Below, piece by piece: positions 19,201 to 31,500 of a stretch of DNA of 64,000 bases; positions within the stretch are counted from its first letter, which is position 1, and each line of letters begins with the position of its first letter. Made by a program: the position numbers and the translations under genes. Location of the stretch: NCBI RefSeq assembly GCF_027580225.2, contig NC_073340.2:37453501-37517500 (forward strand), in the 5' to 3' direction. The stretch comes from Misgurnus anguillicaudatus. Its lineage: Eukaryota > Chordata > Actinopteri > Cypriniformes > Cobitidae. The notes under the pieces were generated by a model. That model was not told the origin of the DNA and did not search any database. It saw only the letters and a program-made list of their open reading frames with translations.

Positions 19201-19366
19201 GTTCTATATTTGTCCATGAACGAGGGTCAATGTGTGAGAGAAGGCAGCAAACGCATCAGAAGTAAAGCGGCAATACAGTCAGAGATTATTGGTGTATTCA
19301 TTCTTACAAGAGATAAACAACAAGAAATGACAACGCTTTAAGACAGGAGCGATGAGGGCGCTGGGT
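16263..19366. other. intergenic space between scd and sec31b, AT-rich
   Basis: No exons were recognised. About 17693-18100 contains a G-run repeat (tttgaattgagggggggctg) that matches the inverse of 52440-52515 and probably belongs to one repeat family. Near 17944 a caagtcaagtcatttttatt motif resembles an inverted LINE tail. The sec31b 3'UTR should occupy the right end of this stretch, but a polyadenylation signal could not be assigned with confidence. Confidence 0.5.
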
Positions 19367-20787
19367 TCAGACGGCTAGTTTATTGGCGATGGTCATGAGA
19401 ACTTTGAGAACGGGCATGAACGCTGAGATCTCGCTGAAGTTACTGCTGCTCACCACCTGCGTGTGGACCTCCAGACCGCGCTGATAGTTGCGTGCGGCGA
19501 TGCAGCGGCTGATCTCGTGCAGGCCGGCGAGGATGCTGGGTGACAGCTGACGGACAAAAAGAAACACATTAGATGTTATTCATCCAATCATTGTGAGTTA
19601 ACATGTGAAATTAAACTCAAACTTACTGCCTGATCTCTCAGTTTGTCATAAAGACTCTCCAGGCGTTTCAAGGCATCGTCCAGTTTTCTCTTAGTTTGCT
19701 GCAGGAGAAGATAATGTTTGTAAATAAATGTAAATGTGAATCGCACTTACTAAAGATTGACGCATCGATCATCTGTCTCATGCCCTTTGACTTCTGGATA
19801 TCTTTCAAAGCTTTGGTGCAACAAATGTGTCAATGTTCGCCTAATCCAGAGATAAGGTCTATATTGCATCAATAGTATTAACAGAAACTAAAACCAGCCA
19901 ATCAGATTACAGCTTGCCAGATCTAAAAACAGCCTGCCAGTTTTATGCAACGTGAAGCAAGACCTGCTGTGTGATGCCAATAAGTTTCAGTGGACACAGC
20001 TTTTATCTAAAATTACATAAAACCTTTGACATTTTAAGATGTTTTAAGGCAAATAAGGTCATGTGCACACATTATAAAGATTTTTAAAACATCAGAGTTT
20101 CTTGCTGTATAAATGTGTCATATTCCTCATAATGATTCATTGATATTCGTGTGTGATGAGTATGATGGTTTTTATCCATTTTGAATGTTGACTAGTCTAT
20201 TTTAGATAAAACATAAGTGAGTAAATCAGATTTTCATATAAACACGAAGACAGATGACTTGCTGGTTTGTTGTGAGAAATCAGGTGAAGTTTATGAGTAA
20301 AGCTGCACGACACCTGAGCTCACAGCAATCACAGAAGAAACAAACAGAGCTTTAAACTCATCAGATCACATCATTTAATAGAAAATGAAGAGAAAAGATG
20401 GATCTGTCTAAAGAAATATTAACTGAACATGTGTCTGAATTTAAATCCAAAGAAATCTAGTTGTAGTGTCATCACAAACACATGAGAGTTGATGTGAATG
20501 AATGTGTCTGTCTCTTGTTATTGCTTTTATTGGTTGATGCTGGAGCGGGCCTTTCGAGCCGTCACACTGGCACAGATAAACGGTAATAAAAAATGATGCT
20601 GTAATACTACTAAGCATTTGATATTTTTATCATGGTTAATCATTACATATCTAGGTGAAAGAGTTACCGGATCTGTGGCGGTCAGTTGACAGCGCTGCAC
20701 CAGGCTGCTGAAGGTGGTCTTCAGTATCATGTGTTCAGCAGGAATCTCTTTCTGTTCCACACACTCCGCAGGAAGCTGACGCAAAGA
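19367..20787 (-). CDS. sec31b: sec31b exons 24-26: conserved C-terminal helical domain
   Basis: Residues about 1096-1218. [34 protein letters not shown] and [19 protein letters not shown] match the highly conserved SEC31 C-terminus, ending in ANKLAV and TGA (19369-19367). Confidence 0.93.
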
Positions 20788-22365
20788 CTGAAACACACAC
20801 ACATAGATTAAATCATACACTGTCAATTAAATCACAAACACATGAGATCACATGACACAAAGAGTTTTCTCACCCGTATGTTGGGCTCCTGAGGGGCACC
20901 GGGTGGCACCTGAACTCTGTCCTGAGACACAGGGGCTTCTACAGGATAACCCATCACAGGGGCGGTGATGGGGGCAGGAGGGGTGTAGTTCTCTGATAAC
21001 TATACAACACACACACGTCAGTAAATTTAAAGACACTCAATAATACCGATTACATTTATAATGACACTTTTTACATGTAATCTTGGAACAGATCCTGTTT
21101 TAAATCACATCTCTCATAGATCTAGAGCATGACATGACCCATTACAATGCTGTTGGGTGACTTTGTGTCACTCCTGAGGTTTACTTTTGTTAAAATTTAA
21201 CAGACACTGGACTGAAATGGTCACAATTCAAGTAAAAATGATGATTAAAGGGCAAAAAGGAGTGGTTTTGTGTGGCTGTATATAGTGAAGAGCTATAAAA
21301 TAATGATTATATATTGAATACTGTCACCTTCCGGTTCCGTGAAGCTGCGCGTAAAGCTGGAGGGTCGTTCCACCCGTCCTGAACACCTGAGAGAGAGAGA
21401 GAGACAGATGATACAAGACCTAATCCTAAAATACCCCGTCTGTGTTTATTTTGCAATAATGACTGAAATTAAGTAATCCCTTACAAATGAAGAGGTTTAA
21501 CAAAATTTAAGTCACACTTAAGTCATACTTAGATGTTTCCTTTTTAAGTGTGACTGTTTGTCTCTTTAGTGCGAGTTAAATATTGGAGAGATTATTACAT
21601 AACGTACAGAAGTGCAAAGTACTCAAGTATTTACTTTATTAAAAGGACATTTTTCATATATCTGTACTTTATCAGGGTGTTTTTCTTTAACTTTAATATT
21701 TAAAAGCATAATATCAAATGTTTTATTCCACTACATTTCACAAAAAATATCTTTTAATAATTAATTACATAAAAAAATCTAGTACTTAAGTACTTTTACT
21801 CAAGTAATACTAAATATAAAAGTAAAAGTACACACAAGTTAGTACTAGATTTTAATGTATTTAAGTATTAAAGGTAAAAAACATCTTGATAGTCTAGTAA
21901 AAGTAAAGTATTATGCATCAGAATGTAGGTAAGCAAAAGTTTGCCAATGAAAAACACTGTGATAAAGTACACATACATAAAACATTTACTAGAGTAAAGT
22001 TAAAATATTTGAGTACTTTACACCTCTGATCATGTAAATCCACACAGCAAACCCAGCACTGAGCAGTTTAGAGATTATTTCCCATGATCCTCTCTCTATC
22101 AAAGGACAACATTGGCTAACATTCGACCATCAGAAAGAGCATTATAGAAAGTGTTGCTTTTCATCTCAAACATTAAACACACACTAGTACTGAACCTTAC
22201 TGAAACACACACACTAGGGATGAGACGGTATGAAAGGATTTACTGCGAGTTTTCAAAATCACAGTAATCAAACACGGTTGTATTGATAATTAAATTTAAA
22301 CGATAATACTAACCATCAGGACATTTTATGGTGGTTAATCGTGAAACAGGTAATCGTCCCATCCC

Positions 22366-22401
<36 letters not shown>

Positions 22402-22530
22402 CGATGTAAACATGGTTTATGAGGAAAAACAATCAATTGTGTTTTATTAAAGAGGTAAAAAAACAAAAAGCTCTGTAAAGCAATAGAAATGATTACTAGG
22501 CTCCATAAAAAAGGAAAGTCCTCATAAAAC

Positions 22531-22576
<46 letters not shown>

Positions 22577-25500
22577 CCTTCACCTTCCTCATCTCTGTAA
22601 TATCTCAGCCATGGCATGACTCCTGCAAATCAAATTATTAAAAGAAAACACTTCAAATTACACCAGCTGTGATGAAAAGCACCTGTACCGCTAACTCTTC
22701 ATAGATATAAAAGAATGAATTGATATTCTACACAGACAGGTGTACAGTACATCTCTGTGTGCTTTACCTGTAGGTGGAGGATGGACACCAGCAGAACTGA
22801 AACTTTTGGCCCCCGGAGCTCCCGGACCCCCCTGTGGATACCCCGAGCCTAAAGGTGGATACGGCGCAGGGCCATGAGCGTGCTGCGCTGTTGGAAATAC
22901 AGGTGCTCCTCCTGGCATAGAGGTGGGTGAAATGAATCCTGGCGCAGGTGGGGCACCCATTCTCGGGACGTTACTTGGCATCAGGGGTCCTGGTGGAGAT
23001 GAGGGGGCAACAGAGGGGCCTGACAGGCTGGAGGGGGGCATCTGTGGACCAGACATAAAACCAACAGGTGCACCCAGAGGTCCTGACTGCGATGTGAATG
23101 GCTGAGAGGGGGGAAAACCTGGAAGTCCAAGATTAGAAATACAAGGCAAATGATTAAAGAATATTATTAACAAAACTACGAACAAGACTGCTTAAAGAAG
23201 GGGTGATTATTGGCCAAAATAAGTCAAAATAATTGATTAATTGACCATTACCTGACGCTGTGGCCGGGTGTTGCGGGTATGCCGGTCTCAAACCCGGGCG
23301 TGAAACTCCAGCAGGGCCAGAATCAGGAACCTGCTGAGGGGTAAAGAGACGTGGCATTGGCTGTTGCCCTGGCATGGGCATCTGAGAAGGCACTGAAGGT
23401 GGGTACTGCCCCTGAATGACAAAATGACACCGAAATGTGACACATTCACGAGTACAACATTAGATTACAATACAGATTTTATCATATTAGCATGATTTTT
23501 TAAAATAATATACACTGATGAATTGAGTCTCCTGAAGAAATGAAAATGTCTTGTGAATATTACAGTATTTTTGCACACTGTAAAAAATCTGACAGCTCAA
23601 CCGTTCACAGTGTAATGACCCCGCGTAAACCGCAGTCACATTGTACAACAGCCATCTTACACAATAAGACTCCACAAGGCCATCAGAAAGCAAACAACCG
23701 TTCATGACTGTCAACATGATCATATAATCACAGATTTATATCAAAGTCCCTGCTCAGTACACAAAACCTCAGAGGACAGTCGTGCACATGAACATGTGAC
23801 ATCATCACCTCAGAGTTGGGTGAGTCTCACCTGTGTGTGTGTTGTGGCTGCCGATGGTGCGTGTGTGTTTGTAATGCTTGATGGTTTGGCTCCTCCTGCT
23901 GGTCCTGATGGTTGTTGTCTCTGCAGTATCTCACCCTTTGCACGAGACAATCTTTCTCTCAACATCCTTACACCCGGCTACAGCACAAACACACAAAATA
24001 AATCAATTCACTTATGACAACTACATTTGAAAATTTAACCAAACACGAGTTCGGTGTGTATAGTGTTGTGGGCGAGCATTAGCGCATTTTTATGCAGTCT
24101 CTAGGGTACGCTAAATCATTACCATGTAAAGAAAAGTAGCATCATATTTCCGCCGTATGCTGCATGATTTAAGCTTCATTTATGTTTGCATGTCCATCAG
24201 TGTGAGACACTAAAGTTTCATTCTTAGTTATTACAGCAAGCATCACTAAAACATTACAGTTTGTTTATCTGTGATGATTTAAGTGAATTTTGTGTGATAT
24301 ACCTGGTCGGAGTTTTCGGGCAGGTAGCTGAGCGCAGCAGTCAAACTTCCCTGTGATGCCAGAATGCTGGAATATTGGATGAGTTTTTCTGTCAGCGCTG
24401 AGCTCCGAACACAAACTTCACCGCTGCGCAAACGCTCGATTGATTTACGCAGAATCATCACCTTCTCCACCAGATCCTGCACACATAAGACACATGTCAG
24501 GATTTAAACACACAGCCCACGCAAATATTAGTATTTGTAATATTCAGGGTTCCCACACCTTAGTTAACTTTAAATTCAAGGACTTTCCAGGTCCACTACC
24601 CTCAAATTCAAGGACTAAATGTTGGGACACATTTCAAGTGAGAGCAAGGTTACATTGTGTTATCTTTTAAGATACATTGTTACAGTTCTCTTTCGAGGGA
24701 ACTCGCGGTGCGTCACTGCGGTGACACTTTGGGGACGTCTCCAGGGGTAAGTGCGTCTGAATGTGTATATCAAAATCAACCAATAATGAGGCTTAACCAC
24801 AAAGACAGGGTGACGCGGAATCAGGAAGTATATCGCTATCTGAAATATTGCCAAAGACGGCGTTACAGGGACGCAGGAAGTATGTCAAGAGAGACGCAGC
24901 GTCTCGTTCCCTTCTCAGGGAACAACAGTCACAAACGTAACCCGAGACGTTTTCATGTGTCAAACACAACTATGCAAAAAAACATTTTGGTATGAATCAA
25001 CATTCACATACAGGAGATACACTACACAGGAAATAATATGGATTTTTTTCAGAAAACATCTTGCATAAATTAGATTCAAGCACTTCAATGACCTGTATCT
25101 ACTGTATGTATATTTTCAAAAACTTTCCAGGGCCTTGACCCCCCCCCCCCAGATTTACAAACTTTTAAGAATTTCAAGGACCTGTGGGAACTCTGAATAA
25201 TGAGCAGTGTGTCTAAATCCTGATGTGAAGACGAGTCATTGTACTGATGTGTGTGGGACATTGACCTCCAGTGTAAGAGGAGAAGAACAATCTCTCTGAA
25301 ACGTCCAACACTCCACCAGACGCTCGATGTTTCCAGAGCAGATATAACACAGACACGCCTGTAGACATCGTTTCTCTGTCGCTTCAGCCTCCAGACGAGA
25401 GCCGAGAGTATCTGCGTACACATAAACACACACACACATTAATAACAGCACATGCACGTGTCAAAACTCTCTAATCAGATCAGATGAGTGTGTTTAAAGT

Positions 25501-28500
25501 CACACGTGAACCGAATTCATTTAGCAACGTGAAAAATAACATTGCAACTATAACCAGTTTTGGATAAGACTGCAAGAATCTCACCACACAGAGGTGCAAA
25601 CTCTTCTGGGTTGGCATACGTGAGCAGGGCGGCTAACGCTTCCTTCCAGTTATCCAGCTGACAGCTCTGAACGATATCACGCCAGTTCTGTGTCACCACT
25701 GATGAGATTAACTGAGAATAACACACCACACATCTGTGAGGACAGTAACTCACCTGCCTCCAACAATAATAACATCTACGTGGTACAGACAGTGACAGTT
25801 CTGACATTACAGTAGGATGATCCGGTAAATCGCCGTTACCATGGAGACACTGTTGGTTTGTTGCTTGAGGTACCGCTGCTGGGTCTTCTTCAGTAGCTCC
25901 TCCCCTCCGCTGATCGACAGGAGGATGGCTTCAGCGAAACGTCCGTCATTTAAACACAGATCCACGGCTCCCTCAAAGTTACCGACCAGCAGGGCCTGAC
26001 TGATCAATCCATCCGTGTCTACACACAACATCATATAATATTACAGCAGCTTTAGGTGTGGATACATAACTTAGGGGTAGTTTCCCGGACAGGGACTAGG
26101 CCTTTTTTAAGGCCTTAGTTTAATTAGGAAATATAACTAGTTTTAACAAACATGCCTTACTAAAAACATTACCTGTGTGCATTTTGAGGTAAAACAAAGG
26201 ACACCGATGTATTTTAAGATATGTAAGTGGAAGTTGTTTTCAGTTCAGAAAGCTCTTACAATATTTTAGTCTTGGACTAGTCTAAACCCTGTCCGGGAAA
26301 CCGCCCCTTAAAATTGAGTATCTGTTAGTAAGACGCTCACCTGAGGACACAGGGATGCGGTATGATTCTTTCTCTTTCCTAGGAAGCTGAGTAAAGAAAT
26401 CTGCATGGGAATCACCACCAGCGACGCCCGATTCATCTGCCATCTGATTGGATGAGAAAGCCAAAGACGTCACCTCTGAGCACAGGCAGCAAATGGTACC
26501 GAGTGAAGCATGTGTGCAATCAGAACTGACCTGATCAGAAAGCGACTGCATCTTTTCAGTCAAAGCATTCACATCTAAACCATTGGGCTGCAGGTTCCTT
26601 CCCAAACATGCAGAGATCTGAAGAAAAAACGAATCAAAGGAATATATATCATGCAAAAATGCACAGCAAAAAATTACTTTCTTACATAGTATTTTTGTCT
26701 TGTTTTCAGTAAAATATCTAATTATTTAGAATTTCTTTGTTTTTATTGTGATTTTATTGTGTGTCTCTCTTTTTTTAATTAAATATATTTAAATATATAA
26801 ACTTAAATATATAAAATTTAAATAAATTTTTCTCTCTTATATACTGTTTTCTCATTTCTATGTAAAGCACTTTGAATGACCGAAATGTGCTATTTAAATA
26901 AACTTGCCTTGCATCAAGATCCATTTTCTTGATGAGCAAAATGACCTAAAAAAATAAATCTAGTTTTTAGACAAAAATATAAAATGTGTGCTTAAAACAA
27001 GCAAAAAATCTGCCAATGGAGTAAAAGAAACTTTCTTGAATAAAGTGTTTTAGAAAAAAATATTTCTCACCCCGCTGGCAGATTTTTTTTGTTTGTTTTA
27101 TGAACAAATTCACTTAAATCTGATATCTTTTTGTCTAAAAACTAGATTAATTTTCTTAGGTTATTTTGCTCATCTTGCATCTTGATTTAAGAATTTTTTG
27201 ATATTTGTACTGAAAACAAGACAAGAAAGTCCTTTTTTGCAGTGCAAGTAATGATTTAAATTTGAGTCTCGTAACATCGAGGACATGTCATGCAAATTAA
27301 TGATAAGAAAAAAGACTCAGAAAGATGGTGGACCTTCTTCTGCAGCTCATCTTTACTAAAACCCAACAGCTTCAAGAACTTCACACGAGCTTCGTCTTCA
27401 AAGTTCACCTGTTAAAAACAACCAGCACCATGACAAACACTTTCTACAGATCATTAAGCATGTAAACCTGATATATTTGTAATATCTTATGAACACAATC
27501 GTATACCATGAGGAATTTCCATATGTCCTGCTCGGCATCGGAGGGTGCGCTCTTCATCTTCTTCTGACAGTAGCTGGAGAAAGATCCGGACTGTAGGGCC
27601 GACTGCAGCTCGGTCGAGCGCTCCAGAAACTCCGTCTCTGTGGTCACCTGACTGACGTACACGTGATGAGGGATCGGCTGGGTCGACTGCTGCTGCTGCT
27701 GTTTAGGGTTCTCAAATGTTATCAGTTTCCCACCGAACTATAAGAGAGAAAAGTGGATTAAAAGAAGTAACTACACTGGAAACATAAAGAGAAGGACATG
27801 TGAAACATCGAGATACTCACAGCGAATGAAGCGCCTACGGGCCTCCGTACCCACTTAGGCGGCTTCGTCAGAGGAGGGATGATGGTGGTCTCTACTGTGG
27901 GCTGAGGAACCTGTAAAGGTGGAAGAGTCTGACCCGTTCCAAATGGGTCGTTGGTGTCGAATGAAGCGGAGATCTAGAGATCAAATAATTTACGCACAAC
28001 ATTTGTCAAATATGACAAGACTCGTGAAGCACATCAACGTCAGAGTTTATCTTTGCAAACCTTAAAACGCTAACTATTGTGATGATACCTGATCCACTGT
28101 ACTGTGTTGATGCTGTTGAAGACGCCCTCCCATAATAGAGTACACGCAGATCCGCCCATCAAATGATGCAGCTGACAGGAGGGCGGGGTTACGAGGACAC
28201 CATTGCACGTCAAAACACCACTGATTGGCTGTCGGCAGCTCGTAAATCACCTGCAGAACATGAGGCTGGTCAACAAATGTGATTTTCATGACAGACTGTC
28301 TATTGTGATGCTGTGAAGTTTTTAGCTGATATAATATTTTATAGCTGAACTTATAAAAATGTATCTTTGCTATGTTATGTAGCAGATGTATTGCATATAA
28401 GTAGTTGTATATTTGAAATGCGGTGTCGGTTCTTGTTTTGTTTATTCAAAGATAAAAAACCAATAAATAAAACTCTCGTGACGACGCAGGTAGGACTGAC

Positions 28501-31500
28501 CTCCGCAGTGTTTGGGTTCCAGCACAAGATGCGATTGTCTTTCCCACTGCTCAGCAGCAGCTCAGGGTCGGCCTGACTCCACGAGATTGAAAGAATCCCT
28601 CTGAAAGATAAAAAGGATCTCGTGAATCAGTTTAAACTGAAGCAATCACACACTCAGGCTTTAATGGATCTTTACCTGGTGTGGTTCTCCAGAACTTTAA
28701 GTGGTGAGGTTGCAAACCGAAGGTCCCACATCTGTATCACAGGAAGTCTGTCATCCTCTGATGCTAAAACCAGCTGAGTGGCCACGTCCGGATGCCACAA
28801 CATCCCAGAACAGTGAATCTAACCAACAAATCATATGCCTTTGATGAGAAATTATGCTGAATTATATTTAACTGTCTTTCCAGACACATTTGAAATGTGA
28901 CCCAGTCTAAACAGTACACATGAAGATGCTTTAATCTGATGTTCATAGCTCTCGTACCCTGTTGCTGTGGTCACTGATTTTAATGATAGGTTCGTTCTTC
29001 CTCAGATCCCACACTACGGCTTTTCCGCTGGGATTGGCGGATGCCAGGATGTGCTGCACCTGACTGTTCCACGCTACCACGCTGACGTCCTCTGCTGGCT
29101 GCAAACACACACAACACACAGCCTCAGACACGCTTACATCTGTGTAGCACAAACCTTCAGCAATGCATTTACAAAAAATTTTATTCTCCAAAAAATGAGT
29201 CAGAATGAGATGTTAGTGAAGAAGGTAATCCAAACATTTGAACCCAAACCAAAACCAAACCAACACACACCACATACACACTTTCACCAAAACTTCATCT
29301 TACCTCACAGAGCTAAAGGAACAAAGAAACAAATGTTTTCACTTTCCATCAAATGACATTATAAGTGCAATGACATCACGTATACGCACGTTAACAAATT
29401 TTACAATTCTACCTGTGATTTTGCTCCTGGTGTCATCGGATTACTGAAACTGTTTAAGTCCCAGATGTATATTTCAGAATCGTTGGCTCCTGAGGCGATG
29501 AGATTACTCTGAAACACAAGATCAAATCCAGTAAATGATCATCATCATCAGAGATACATCTGATTGACGCAAGCTTCACGGTGAACATTACCTGGAAGCG
29601 GTTGTAGTCGAGCGCTCGCACAGGACCCGTGTGTTTGTTGGACTGTCCGATCACGGCGTCGTCTCCTGCGCTCAGAATAGCGTCCGGACTGTAGACGGTC
29701 ACGCTTCCGTTCTCGCTGCCTCCAATCAGGCACCCAGATAAATGTTTACCCTCCGTATCAAACGCTGTCCAAATCAAACTGTGAAACCTGTACACAGACG
29801 CACTAACATTAACCCGACAGGAATACATCTACACTTAAATCTCACCCTGATGTTTGAACACTTCATGCACTTGGAATAAACAAATAACTGCAAAAACAAA
29901 CAAATAACCTGAGGGAAAATATGGCATTTAACAACATGCTAAACAAATCAACACAAACTACTTGTTAGTAGAGGTGGGCGATATCAGCTAAAATTCATTT
30001 TCCACTTTCCAACCAGTATATTGGTATTATATTGCCATATAAAAAAACACATTTTGGGATCACATTGTAGTAAACCTTAGTTAAGTTACTGACAAAATAT
30101 GTATTTTTAACCTTACATAACTAGAAAAAGTGAGGGATTAGACATTCATTTTTTTCTTCTTTCCTCATAAAGTGCCACTGTATGGATGGGCGGACTCATC
30201 TTGTTATGAATATAATGCATATTGTCACAGTCGGATTGAAACCTTGCGTCTCAAAAACAGCTATTTTTTCATTAAATGGAACAAACACTGTATTTTATAG
30301 ATAATTCAACACAAACACATATACAGAATATAAGTGATGCCTTTACAAAAATGCCTTTGACAACAGCTTTAAACAAAGAGAAATCCGGCAAACATTGTAC
30401 TTCTGTATTTTCCCTTTAGTCCACTTTAACATCAAATTCTCACTCAGTTAATTACTGAAAGATGCACATATTTCCAATCATATCAATTTTTTTCTAACAT
30501 GGGCAGCATTTTGCAGGGGTCGTTACAGGGCGCCCACAAAAAAAAGGAACCAAATACATGTATGGATTTTACCTCTTATTTGCACGACACATCAATTGTT
30601 TCATGTGCACTCAGTTAATCTGTATGGGAAATGGATGTAATGGATGTATGAACCATGTTAGTAGGCATGGCCCGCTTAGCAGTTTCAAGGTATAACCAGG
30701 TTTTAAACAGCCAAGGTTTCAAAACCACTAAAATGTGATACCGTCTTCAAGATATAAGCTGTGTTTATACAAAATTCATTAAATCATTAAGTCATGTGAT
30801 TGATTTGATGTTTACATTTAATATACGGGTGATTCTCACGAAACCATTGAAACACCACGGCACTAATGATTTTAGCTTTAAAATGTGTAATATAGTAACA
30901 TTAAAAAGCATCAGAATTAACACAATACTGTGTTCTACCTTGCACAATGTGTGATTTCAACATAAGAATTTATAATTGTACATTTTATCTCATTTTCTGC
31001 TGAAATTCTCATTACCGCAATGTGTCCGGCTGTGTTTGAACATGCGTTATGCTGTAATTTAATCAAATGAACACAAAAATATTAAGGAAAAAAATAAATG
31101 GATGTTTTGCTAGACTACTTTAGATGACAAAAAAAATATTTACTGAATATTCATGTATAGTAATAATGAAGAAAAATTAGGAAAATGATGTGTCCATGCC
31201 TGATGTTCTCATCCTCCGCAACACTTTTTGAGAACAGTTTAAGCACACATACAGAATTTTAATAAAGTTTGATTTTGAGTGACCAAGCACATGGACCAGT
31301 TACTTCATGATGGCTACCAGGTAAGATCATTTTTTTACAGTTAATATGAAATATTGTCTTGTCAGAATGCTTACACGACATTTTGATTATCATTACCACA
31401 ACAGATGCTTATTAAATGTTAATTTAATTAATAGAAGCATAATACTTTGATTTTAAATGCATGTGCAGAATCTCCAAATTATGTTCTTTCAGGTTTGTCA

